NCBI GenBank assembly: GCA_902783545.1
Contig: CACZRD010000046.1
Coordinates: 1 to 32,706 of the forward strand
Direction: 5' to 3'
Source: an uncultured Bacteroidales bacterium
Lineage (GTDB): Bacteria > Bacteroidota > Bacteroidia > Bacteroidales > Paludibacteraceae
Length of the DNA: 32,706 nt
Below, piece by piece: positions 7,254-13,318 of this stretch. The translations under genes were made by a program, and so were the position numbers. The notes beneath the pieces are model-generated. The model had not been told where the DNA came from and searched no databases. It was given only the letters and a program-made list of their open reading frames with translations. How positions within the stretch are numbered: the first letter of the stretch is position 1; each line of letters opens with the position of its first letter.

Positions 7254-7402
7254 GCGAACGAGAATTAGATGAATTACTGAGTGACGGACTAAAAAAGTCC
7301 TTCCAGAAAGTTGTTGAGCAACATCGTCGCGACAACCAACCGCTCATTTGTAGTGAGAATGGTCAAGTGCAGTACGTGGATCCGTTCACGGTTGCTATAT
7401 AA
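7250..7402 (+). CDS. Small partner protein of the zeta-like kinase, 50 residues (candidate antitoxin)
   Basis: The ATG overlaps the kinase stop codon (ATGA). The product starts M-S-E-R-E-L-D-E-L-L-S-D-G-L-K-K-S-F-Q and ends Q-V-Q-Y-V-D-P-F-T-V-A-I. An acidic/amphipathic helix is followed by R-R-D-N-Q-P-L-I-C-S-E-N-G-Q-V, a hairpin-like 'x-P-L-V-x-x-x-x-G-x-V' pattern. Small proteins with this layout commonly accompany COG4185 kinases, which suggests an antitoxin or modulator. In many such pairs the small gene comes first; here it is second. The function is inferred from position and shape only. Confidence 0.65.
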   Translation: MSERELDELLSDGLKKSFQKVVEQHRRDNQPLICSENGQVQYVDPFTVAI

Positions 7403-7410
7403 CTATCGTC

Positions 7411-7437
7411 TTGCTCCGGGACGCTAAAGCGGAGCAA
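7411..7437. terminator. Hairpin between convergent genes, possible terminator
   Basis: A perfect 8-bp stem, TTGCTCCG (7411-7418) with CGGAGCAA (7430-7437), encloses an 11-nt loop. It lies exactly between the end of the small zeta partner gene and the end of the HAD-HD gene. There is no clear T run on either strand, so it may act by another mechanism or as a 3' stabiliser. Confidence 0.5.
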
Positions 7438-7438
7438 T

Positions 7439-8716
7439 CTATCGGGCAATGGGTGGCTGTTGTTGCCTAAAAAACCACTCTTTGCATAACGCACGAAGTT
7501 TCTTTTCATTCCGAATCAACGCACGGAGTTCTGCTAAACCTTGGAGATTGCGCTCGCTGTTGAGCCAAAGGTGAAGATAACCGCCTTCGGCGTATTTCTC
7601 GTGCAAGTGATCGAGGCTGCGCTGATAGAGAGCCTCGAAATAATCTTGACCTTCGGAAGCTAAGAAATGGGCTTCCGGGAGGAGTTTTTGGCTATACGCC
7701 ATGGTGCGATGGATGACGGTGAGGGGATCGATTTGGCGGTCGGCTTCGGCGACGATGGCGCCATAGATGGTACGCGGAGGGTTTTTGCTGCTGGCACGAT
7801 GATCCTCTACGGCATCACGCATAGTGAGCAGTTGGTCGGGAGTGAACCATTGGCGGAGGGTTTCGTCAGCCATCAGGATCTCACCCGAATGGATATGATG
7901 ATGCTCGCGGTCGAACTTTAAGCCCAAGTCATGGTACGCGGCAATGACGTACGCCATGGTCTCGTCGGCGTTGTAGGCACGCGCCAGTTTGATGCTTTCG
8001 CGGATGACTGTTTCGGCATGATCGCGCTTGTGACCACCATCGAAGACGTCATATTGCGGGAGGATGGATTGCTGAATATAGACATCCAGAAGCAGGTCTT
8101 GCGGCTTGTCGATGATGCGCGAGACCCCGGCTTCTTGCAGCGCCTCTTTGCGCACGAAGCCCCACGAACACGCAACGAAAGGCGTATTCGCATTCGCGGC
8201 AGTGTCGCGATCTACGAGGCTGTCGCCAATGTAAAGTACCATTTGGTCATTGACCATTTGGTCATTTAATATATCGAAGACGATTTGGGGATCGGGTTTA
8301 CGAGGGATGCCATCGCGTTCGCCGAGGATGACATCAAAGATGCCGGGGAAGAAGTGATTGACGATCTTTTCGGTGGCGGCTTGGTACTTGTTGCTGGCAA
8401 CGGCAAGTTGATGACCTTGGGATTTGAGTGCGGCGAGGAGCTCGGGGATACCGTTGTAGGGATGCGTGTAGTCGCAGTTATGATTGTTATAATAAGGAAC
8501 AAAATGCGCGCGCACGCGAAGGATGTTCTCTTCCGTGCGTTCGGATTCCGGCAAGGCACGACGAATGAGGTTATTGATGCCGTTACCGACCATGCGCGGG
8601 TAGTCGGCTATCGTGTGCGTCGGATAGCCGGTCTGCTCCAAGGCGTAGTTGCACGCGTAGCCCAAGTCGTCGATGGTGTTGAGCAGCGTGCCGTCCAAGT
8701 CAAAGATTATTGTCAT
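7439..8716 (-). CDS. Fusion of a HAD phosphatase (phosphoglycolate phosphatase-like) and an HD-domain phosphohydrolase
   Basis: A 425-residue two-domain protein. Residues 1 to about 212 are a HAD hydrolase: F-D-L-D-G-T-L-L (nucleophile Asp6, acid Asp8), V-A-S-N-K, K-P-D-P and Y-I-G-D-S-L-V-D-R-D. From about residue 225 an HD domain follows: G-G-H-K-R-D-H-A-E-T-V, then A-A-Y-H-D-L-G-L (His262, Asp263), H-H-I-H-S-G-E and E-A-D-R-Q-I-D, a complete metal-binding set. HAD members remove phosphate from small metabolites; the HD substrate is unknown. Residues 151-160 (N-D-Q-M-V twice) are encoded by repeat family A and replace the loop before the last HAD motif. The Met at 8716 starts right at the HAD fold; the frame is open to 8797, but that part encodes an inverted repeat. 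Confidence 0.88.
   Translation of the reverse strand: MTIIFDLDGTLLNTIDDLGYACNYALEQTGYPTHTIADYPRMVGNGINNLIRRALPESERTEENILRVRAHFVPYYNNHNCDYTHPYNGIPELLAALKSQGHQLAVASNKYQAATEKIVNHFFPGIFDVILGERDGIPRKPDPQIVFDILNDQMVNDQMVLYIGDSLVDRDTAANANTPFVACSWGFVRKEALQEAGVSRIIDKPQDLLLDVYIQQSILPQYDVFDGGHKRDHAETVIRESIKLARAYNADETMAYVIAAYHDLGLKFDREHHHIHSGEILMADETLRQWFTPDQLLTMRDAVEDHRASSKNPPRTIYGAIVAEADRQIDPLTVIHRTMAYSQKLLPEAHFLASEGQDYFEALYQRSLDHLHEKYAEGGYLHLWLNSERNLQGLAELRALIRNEKKLRALCKEWFFRQQQPPIAR
8237..8266. repeat. 15-bp tandem repeat (family A) inside the HAD-HD gene
   Basis: Two units, taccatttggtcatt and gaccatttggtcatt, differ at one base. On the coding strand each encodes N-D-Q-M-V. The same unit lies in the tyrosine phosphatase gene about 2 kb away. 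Confidence 0.88.
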
Positions 8717-8730
8717 TTGCCACAAAACAA

Positions 8731-8783
8731 ATTCCCCCTTGGCGAGGGAGTGGTAAGAGAGCCACATGAGTCGCCAAGAGGGA
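8731..8783. repeat. Imperfect inverted repeat between the nucleoside phosphorylase and HAD-HD genes
   Basis: The arms 8733-8745 (tcccccttggcga) and 8771-8783 (tcgccaagaggga) pair at 12 of 13 positions. A small inner stem, gtgg/ccac (8750-8753 with 8761-8764 region), is also possible. It fills most of the 84-bp gap between two co-oriented genes, so it could be a processing site, an attenuator or a dispersed palindromic repeat. Confidence 0.65.
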
Positions 8784-8800
8784 TTGGTATTACACAAGGA

Positions 8801-9676
8801 TCAGATACGCTCCAGAACGGTGCGTACGAGTTCCTTGATACGGGGTTTGTAGTCGGTGTTGGCGGCTTCGATCTTACGCTGTGCGATAACGCAGCAGACA
8901 GTCATAGCGCGGTGTCCCATGTGCAGAGCGAGACCTGCGATGCATGAGCCTTCCATCTCGTAGTTGGTGATGCGTTGTCCATGATAACGGAACGCGGTGA
9001 TCTTCTCGTTAATGTCGGGCACAGCCAGATCAACACGGAGCACACGACCTTGCGGGCCATAGAAACCGTTGGCGGCAATGGTGCAGCCACGCATCATATC
9101 GTCCTTAGCGATACGATCAACGAGTTCGGGGTTAGCAGCAACAACGTAGGGCACAGCGGCTTTCTTGGGGTAACCGATGAAGTCCACGAGAGCCTGTTCG
9201 AAGCCAACGTCGGCAATCTTGTCACGGTCGTGATAGAAAGCGAGGACGCCGTCGAAGCCGATGGACTTCTGGCTAACGAGGAACGTGCCGAGAGGTATAT
9301 CCTCTTGCATGCCGCCGCACGTACCGATACGCACGATGTCAAGGCAACGTTTCTCAGCCTTCTCGGTGCGGGTAGCGAAGTCGATGTTAGCCAAGGCGTC
9401 AATCTCGTTCATGACGATGTCGCAGTTGTCTGTACCGATACCGGTAGAGATACACGAGATACGTTTACCTTGGAACTTACCGGTGATGGTGTGGAACTCG
9501 CGGCTCTGAACGTCGCACTCGATTGAGCCTTCGTCAAAGAACGAGGCCACCATATTCACACGGTCTTGGTCGCCGACGAGGATCACCTTGTCAGCGAGGA
9601 ACTCGGGTTTGAGATGCAGATGGAACGCTGATCCGTCTGCATTGATGATCAATTGACTTGCTGGGAATGTTTTCAT
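8801..9676 (-). CDS. Nucleoside phosphorylase (uridine phosphorylase-like)
   Basis: A 291-residue protein of the PNP/UDP phosphorylase fold, which splits nucleosides with phosphate into base and (deoxy)ribose-1-phosphate. V-G-D-Q-D-R-V near residue 35 and I-S-T-G-I-G-T-D-N match the phosphate and nucleoside loops. R-I-G-T-C-G-G-M-Q-E-D-I-P-L-G is the family signature, and N-Y-E-M-E-G-S contains the Met-Glu pair that holds the ribose. The length is somewhat above the E. coli Udp (about 253 residues), as is usual in Bacteroidota. Uridine is the likeliest substrate, but I cannot separate uridine from other nucleosides by eye. It lies in the middle of a long minus-strand gene run. Confidence 0.85.
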   Translation of the reverse strand: MKTFPASQLIINADGSAFHLHLKPEFLADKVILVGDQDRVNMVASFFDEGSIECDVQSREFHTITGKFQGKRISCISTGIGTDNCDIVMNEIDALANIDFATRTEKAEKRCLDIVRIGTCGGMQEDIPLGTFLVSQKSIGFDGVLAFYHDRDKIADVGFEQALVDFIGYPKKAAVPYVVAANPELVDRIAKDDMMRGCTIAANGFYGPQGRVLRVDLAVPDINEKITAFRYHGQRITNYEMEGSCIAGLALHMGHRAMTVCCVIAQRKIEAANTDYKPRIKELVRTVLERI

Positions 9677-9703
9677 GATTGTAGTATTTTAGTTGTTATA
9701 GAT

Positions 9704-9757
9704 GCTCTGGATGATCCGGAAGTTCCGGAGGTTCTGGAAGTTCTAGAAATTCCAGAT
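9704..9757. repeat. 9-bp tandem repeat array (family B) in the DUF3467-phosphorylase gap
   Basis: The units read ccggaagtt, ccggaggtt, ctggaagtt, ctagaaatt, ccagatt from about 9716, preceded by degenerate copies. The array begins right after the stop codon of the DUF3467 gene. The same 9-bp unit, with the shared core ttccggaggttctgg, lies inside ligA at 20669-20719. Confidence 0.85.
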
Positions 9758-10068
9758 TAGGCTTCGCCGCTGCCGAAGGACAGGGGGAAGGTAGAGCCGG
9801 GTATTGGCTGCTGACGATTGTTCAGGTTAATTTGCCCGAACTGTTTCTCGAACTTCGCTACGTTGTCCTGGAGCGCGAGAAGCAGACGTTTGGCGTTCTC
9901 GGGCGTCATGATGACGCGGCTCTGGACTGCAGCTTGTTGAACACCCGGCATCACAGATGCAAAGTCCATGATGAACTCATTCTGCGAGTGCGCGATGATA
10001 GCAAGGTTCGAATACGTGCCGGCAGCTTTGTCCGGCGCAATGCTAATATTCATTTTTTTCTCTTCCAT
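9757..10068 (-). CDS. DUF3467 family protein
   Basis: A 103-residue small protein. The core (Y-S-N-L-A-I-I-A-H-S-Q-N-E-F-I-M-D-F, then R-V-I-M-T-P-E-N-A-K-R-L-L-L-A-L-Q-D-N) matches the DUF3467 pattern common in Bacteroidota, where the function is unknown. The tail after the core is Gln/Pro/Gly-rich and probably flexible. No signal peptide or membrane segment is present. The neighbouring gap on the upstream side contains a degenerate copy of repeat family A, and the gap after its stop contains repeat family B. Confidence 0.85.
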   Translation of the reverse strand: MEEKKMNISIAPDKAAGTYSNLAIIAHSQNEFIMDFASVMPGVQQAAVQSRVIMTPENAKRLLLALQDNVAKFEKQFGQINLNNRQQPIPGSTFPLSFGSGEA

Positions 10069-10079
10069 AAAGCAATTTA

Positions 10080-10137
10080 CAATTTATTCATTTACAATTT
10101 TATCATTTATTTTACCATTTGGCTATTGGGTTATTTA
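10080..10137. repeat. Degenerate 15-bp repeat (family A) between glycosyltransferase and DUF3467 genes
   Basis: The sequence can be cut into atttacaatttattc, atttacaattttatc, atttattttaccatt and tggctattgggttatttacc. This resembles the atttaccatttggtc unit found inside two coding regions at 6150 and 8237. It fills nearly all of the 66-bp gap. Confidence 0.6.
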
Positions 10138-11436
10138 CCAGCGTTTGGGTTTGGGGCGCAGGGGCTCGATGAGCATCATCGTGAGCGTGATCAGCGGCAA
10201 GATGATCTCCCAAACGGGTATGAGCAGTATTGTTTTTGTTGTGCCCCAACGCGAGGCAGGGATGTTCAGTAAGACGCATTGCCAGATCCAGCGGAGCAAC
10301 ATGGCGCCAGCGGCTATGAGTAGTGGCCATTGGCTGCCATCACCCCACTGCCAGTTAGTTGTGGGGACCCCGAGAGCCGTTAGCTGTTGGCAGTAGAGCA
10401 CGATGAGTGCTATCAATGCGGCGTAGAGCAGTCCGCGGGTGAAGGGCTCGAGGCAGAGCCGGAACTTGGTGGACGGCTTGTACTTAGGTGCAACACTCAG
10501 GTGACGGCGTTTCTGGCGAAGCCAGTCAGCAAGCGAGGATTTGGGTACAGACCACGTCAGGCTGTTGCGGGTGCAGACTACGGCTGTGTTCTGTCGGGTT
10601 GCCTCGCGGTTGACGAACAGGTCGTCGTCACCGGCTTTATTGTCGAGCAAGCCGACAAAGCCTCCGTGCGCAAAGAACAGCCGTTTGCTATACGCGAGGT
10701 TGCGTCCTACGCCCATGTACGGGTGACCGGCAGCAGCCATGCCGAGGTATTGCAAACCGTTGAAGAGCGTATCGAACTGAATCATCCGGTTCAGCAGCGT
10801 CGGTTTGACGAAGTAGGCGCCGAAGCCGAGGACGATGTCGATTGGCTCTTGGCTTTTGGCCATTGGCTGTTGGCCTGTGAAGCCGGACATCATCTCACTG
10901 ATCCAGTGGGTTGATTCGGGACGGCAGTCGGCATCGGTGAGCAGCAGGTAGTCATATTGTGCGGCTTTCGCACCGAGCGTGATAGCAAGTTTCTTTGTCG
11001 AGGTGATCTTAGCGCCAACGGGAACGAAGGTCAGACGAAGGTTCTTGTAGCGCTTCTGCCAGTACTCGAGATAGGTGCGCGTGTCGTCCACACTGCCGTC
11101 GTTGACGATGATCACCTCGTACTCGGGGTAGTCTTGCGTGAGGAGGGCTTGCATGAAGTCGCGCAGGTTCGCGAGTTCGTTGCGTGCGCAGACTATGACA
11201 CTCACTCCCGCGTTCGGCAATGGGGACGCAACAGATACCGCATCGCGGTATAAAAGCGTCCCATGCCTCCGCTCCTCCCCACCACAAACACTTTGTTGGT
11301 TTGTGTTGGGGACCCCATGTCTGGTGCGACGAACAGCGGCGAGGATGTACCTCAAATAGAAGTACACCTGATACAACCACGCGAGGGCAAAGATGCCAAG
11401 CGTAATCTGTTCGATCAATGTCCAGTCAGTTAGCAC
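10135..11436 (-). CDS. Membrane-anchored family 2 glycosyltransferase carrying several in-frame repeat insertions
   Basis: A 433-residue protein. There is one N-terminal membrane segment (about 8-30), then a GT-A catalytic domain: V-S-V-I-V-C-A-R-N-E, V-N-D-G-S-V-D-D-T, the metal-binding L-L-T-D-A-D-C, G-D-D-D-L-F-V, and an R-Q-K-R-R-H block like the Q-x-x-R-W motif. Two to three C-terminal membrane segments follow. It should transfer a sugar from a nucleotide donor to a surface glycan precursor. Residues about 40-75 (H-G-V-P-N-T-N...) lie between membrane anchor and catalytic domain and are encoded by nested hairpins; another stretch (T-G-Q-Q-P-M-A-K-S-Q-E-P) is encoded by five 7-bp repeats at 10842-10876. 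Both look like tolerated insertions that lengthen the protein. Confidence 0.87.
   Translation of the reverse strand: MLTDWTLIEQITLGIFALAWLYQVYFYLRYILAAVRRTRHGVPNTNQQSVCGGEERRHGTLLYRDAVSVASPLPNAGVSVIVCARNELANLRDFMQALLTQDYPEYEVIIVNDGSVDDTRTYLEYWQKRYKNLRLTFVPVGAKITSTKKLAITLGAKAAQYDYLLLTDADCRPESTHWISEMMSGFTGQQPMAKSQEPIDIVLGFGAYFVKPTLLNRMIQFDTLFNGLQYLGMAAAGHPYMGVGRNLAYSKRLFFAHGGFVGLLDNKAGDDDLFVNREATRQNTAVVCTRNSLTWSVPKSSLADWLRQKRRHLSVAPKYKPSTKFRLCLEPFTRGLLYAALIALIVLYCQQLTALGVPTTNWQWGDGSQWPLLIAAGAMLLRWIWQCVLLNIPASRWGTTKTILLIPVWEIILPLITLTMMLIEPLRPKPKRW
10842..10876. repeat. Five 7-bp tandem repeats inside the glycosyltransferase gene
   Basis: The units are ttggctc, ttggctt, ttggcca, ttggctg and ttggcct. 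They encode the hydrophilic stretch Q-Q-P-M-A-K-S-Q-E-P on the minus strand, in a place where related glycosyltransferases have only a short turn before the I-V-L-G-x-G-A-Y strand. Confidence 0.8.
11223..11262. repeat. Nested perfect hairpin inside the glycosyltransferase gene
   Basis: The outer arms GGGACGC (11223-11229) and GCGTCCC (11256-11262) and the inner arms ATACCGC (11235-11241) and GCGGTAT (11245-11251) are all perfect, with a 3-nt loop. A second inverted repeat follows at about 11277-11311 (cccca-cacaaac arms). Both fall in the linker between membrane anchor and catalytic domain. Confidence 0.85.
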
Positions 11437-11442
11437 AACAGT

Positions 11443-11470
11443 CAGCTATCAGTAATCAGCAATCAGTTAA
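11443..11470. repeat. Four 7-bp tandem repeats overlapping the end of the PCMD gene
   Basis: The units are cagctat, cagtaat, cagcaat and cagttaa. The last one supplies the stop codon (TTA on the plus strand at 11467) of the PCMD-protein gene. The array fills most of the 30-bp gap before the glycosyltransferase start. Confidence 0.75.
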
Positions 11471-12417
11471 TATTCGAGTTGTATGTTATCGACCCAGAGG
11501 GTGTTACCTTCGCGTCCGACATAAGCCTCTTGTGATCCTGCGGAGAAGTTAATGAACATGTGCGTGGGCGCTTTTGTGTCATCCCAACCTTCCTCAATGA
11601 CATTCACCATCTTGCCTTTGGAGTTCATGGCGTACATGTCTTTTTTGAGCGCCATGTACGGTTTGTAGAACGGCTGTTTGGTTATATCACCGTAATGCAC
11701 CTCAATGCGGTGGGCATTCTGCCATGTGCTGACGGTTTTCTCGAAGCGCTGCATGGCAGTACCGACACGCACGGCGTGGATGTTTCCGTCGGCATCTTCC
11801 CAGCGGTGGATAAGGATCATGAACGCTTGTGCGCAGTCATGTCCGGCGATGGTCTTGGGTTTGCCACCGCCCTTGGTGCTGGTCATCGTCTGTTCGGGCG
11901 ATATGCGGCACTTATAGTCCAACACAAGCGCTTTGGGGCGTTTGGTGAAGGGGACGCCGCACTCGATGTTCTTGTTCGGATTGTCGGTGGACTTGATCGG
12001 TTCGATGGTGCGACCGGTGAAGAGTGTACCCCCCGCCACGACGGAGACATTGACTATGCCAAGTGCCTTGACTGATTGGAGTTCCACATCCAGACGGCAG
12101 CAGTGTCCGCCGTCCTCGCGTTTCTCGGGGCGCATGGTACAAGCGCCCTTCTCCACTCCGGAGACCTTGGCGTAGGCATTACTACTCGACCATGGGCTAC
12201 CCGAACGGAGGTAGTCGTACGCTTGATTGACGCGGATCGTATCGGACTTGCCGAGGCAATAGATGGCGCGCGTCTGTCCACCGATGATACGGCTCTCCTT
12301 GATGAGACGAACCACCCAACTCTCCATATCGCCGTAGGGCAGCGGTTCGAGTTGCTGAGCGTACGTAGTTGATACACCGAGCAGCAGGGCTGCAAGGATA
12401 ATTATTCGGTTCTTCAT
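11467..12417 (-). CDS. Secreted PCMD-domain protein (putative carbohydrate metabolism domain)
   Basis: A 316-residue exported protein. The signal peptide M-K-N-R-I-I-I-L-A-A-L-L-L-G-V-S-T-T-Y-A is followed by Q-Q-L-E-P. The mature part shows the PCMD pattern: P-Y-G-D-M-E-S-W, V-A-G-G-T-L-F-T-G-R, G-V-P-F-T-K-R-P-K-A-L-V-L-D-Y-K, and a final W-V-D-N-I-Q-L-E-Y strand. PCMD proteins in Bacteroidota are thought to bind or process surface carbohydrates, but activity is unproven. The ATG at 12417 gives a clean signal peptide; a Met 21 bp upstream (12438) is possible and would overlap the previous gene. It lies 7 bp after the SGNH-like gene and is surely co-transcribed with it. Confidence 0.8.
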   Translation of the reverse strand: MKNRIIILAALLLGVSTTYAQQLEPLPYGDMESWVVRLIKESRIIGGQTRAIYCLGKSDTIRVNQAYDYLRSGSPWSSSNAYAKVSGVEKGACTMRPEKREDGGHCCRLDVELQSVKALGIVNVSVVAGGTLFTGRTIEPIKSTDNPNKNIECGVPFTKRPKALVLDYKCRISPEQTMTSTKGGGKPKTIAGHDCAQAFMILIHRWEDADGNIHAVRVGTAMQRFEKTVSTWQNAHRIEVHYGDITKQPFYKPYMALKKDMYAMNSKGKMVNVIEEGWDDTKAPTHMFINFSAGSQEAYVGREGNTLWVDNIQLEY

Positions 12418-12424
12418 TATGATT

Positions 12425-13168
12425 CTACTTTTTTTCATTACTACTTTGCTCTTCGATACGCAAGCGTTTGAACAATACATTCTTTTTGTCGGCACGTATA
12501 GCGTCGCCGATGAGTTGTGCGACCTTCTGTGCACCGGCTTCGTTGAGGAGCACGCCTTCGCGCGCTACCTTGTGGGCAGCAACAGGTGTAGCGGGTTGTA
12601 CGGGGACAAAGAACGCAGCCGTGCTGTCCAATCCGGCTTCGGTGAGCCAGTCGAAGGTGAGTTGCTCGAGGTCGATGAGCTGCTGGGCGTCACGTTTGCA
12701 CAGACGGCGAACAACATCGGGGTAGATGCCCTGACGGTGCACTTGGATGCTGTCAGCAGTGAAGTAACGGACACATGCCGGTGTGAGCCAGACGAGCTTG
12801 ACGCCTTTCTTTTTGGCGAGCGGAATGATAGGGAGCAGCTGGTCAAGATAGACATCCGACTGGAGTTTGCCCTCAACTTCCATTTCCACAGGAAGCTTGC
12901 AGAGCAAGACGATGTCGCCCTTCTTTGCGGGCTGGAGCAACGCAGCCGGATCGCTCGGGAGAAGCGCAGCCGAGGCTTGTACGTCCACAGTCACCGCAGC
13001 ATCAAACAGCGGCTGGAGCATTGTGGCGTAACCGACAGAGCCGGAAGCGGGATCACTGACCATCATAGGGTCATCGCCCAGAACAAGCACACGCAGAGGC
13101 TTGGGCTCTGCCATAACAAGCACGCTCACCATGAGCAGCGAAAGGAGAAAAAACAGTTTGCTTTTCAT
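12425..13168 (-). CDS. Secreted SGNH/GDSL-hydrolase-like protein with degenerate active site
   Basis: A 247-residue protein with a signal peptide (first about 20 residues, ending V-M-A). The fold signature of SGNH acetylesterases is recognisable: L-R-V-L-V-L-G-D-D-P-M-M for block I, D-I-V-L-L-C-K for the middle strand, and a final L-L-N-E-A-G-A-Q-K-V-A-Q-L-I helix as in rhamnogalacturonan acetylesterases. The nucleophile serine of G-D-S is replaced by Asp33, and the D-x-x-H pair before L-N is missing. It is therefore probably not a normal esterase; it may bind carbohydrate or be structural. It is coupled to the PCMD gene downstream, and a perfect promoter lies about 100 bp upstream. Confidence 0.68.
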   Translation of the reverse strand: MKSKLFFLLSLLMVSVLVMAEPKPLRVLVLGDDPMMVSDPASGSVGYATMLQPLFDAAVTVDVQASAALLPSDPAALLQPAKKGDIVLLCKLPVEMEVEGKLQSDVYLDQLLPIIPLAKKKGVKLVWLTPACVRYFTADSIQVHRQGIYPDVVRRLCKRDAQQLIDLEQLTFDWLTEAGLDSTAAFFVPVQPATPVAAHKVAREGVLLNEAGAQKVAQLIGDAIRADKKNVLFKRLRIEEQSSNEKK

Positions 13169-13269
13169 ATCGATTAATCGATTAAGTTTACTTTATTGTG
13201 TCCGTGCACACGCACCTCTATTTTGCATGCACGCGCAGCGTTCTACGCGGACGCACACAATTGAGGCTA

Positions 13270-13301
13270 CAAAGATACGAAAAATTTTGCAAATTTGCAA
13301 A
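13270..13301 (-). promoter_or_regulatory. Bacteroidota-type promoter of the SGNH/PCMD/glycosyltransferase run
   Basis: The minus strand reads TTTG, 20 bp, TATCTTTG, a perfect consensus. The predicted leader to the ATG at 13168 is about 95 nt and includes a GC-rich stretch with repeated gtgcac/gcacac words (13200-13258). Confidence 0.8.
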
Positions 13302-13318
13302 TATTTCCCGAACTTTTT

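Noticed and set aside
8717-8797. N-terminal extension of the HAD-HD protein
   Set aside because: It translates an inverted repeat. The HAD nucleophile motif starts right after the Met at 8716.
12419-13177. 252-residue plus-strand frame antisense to the SGNH-like gene
   Set aside because: No motifs or promoter. The minus-strand gene has a signal peptide and operon context.
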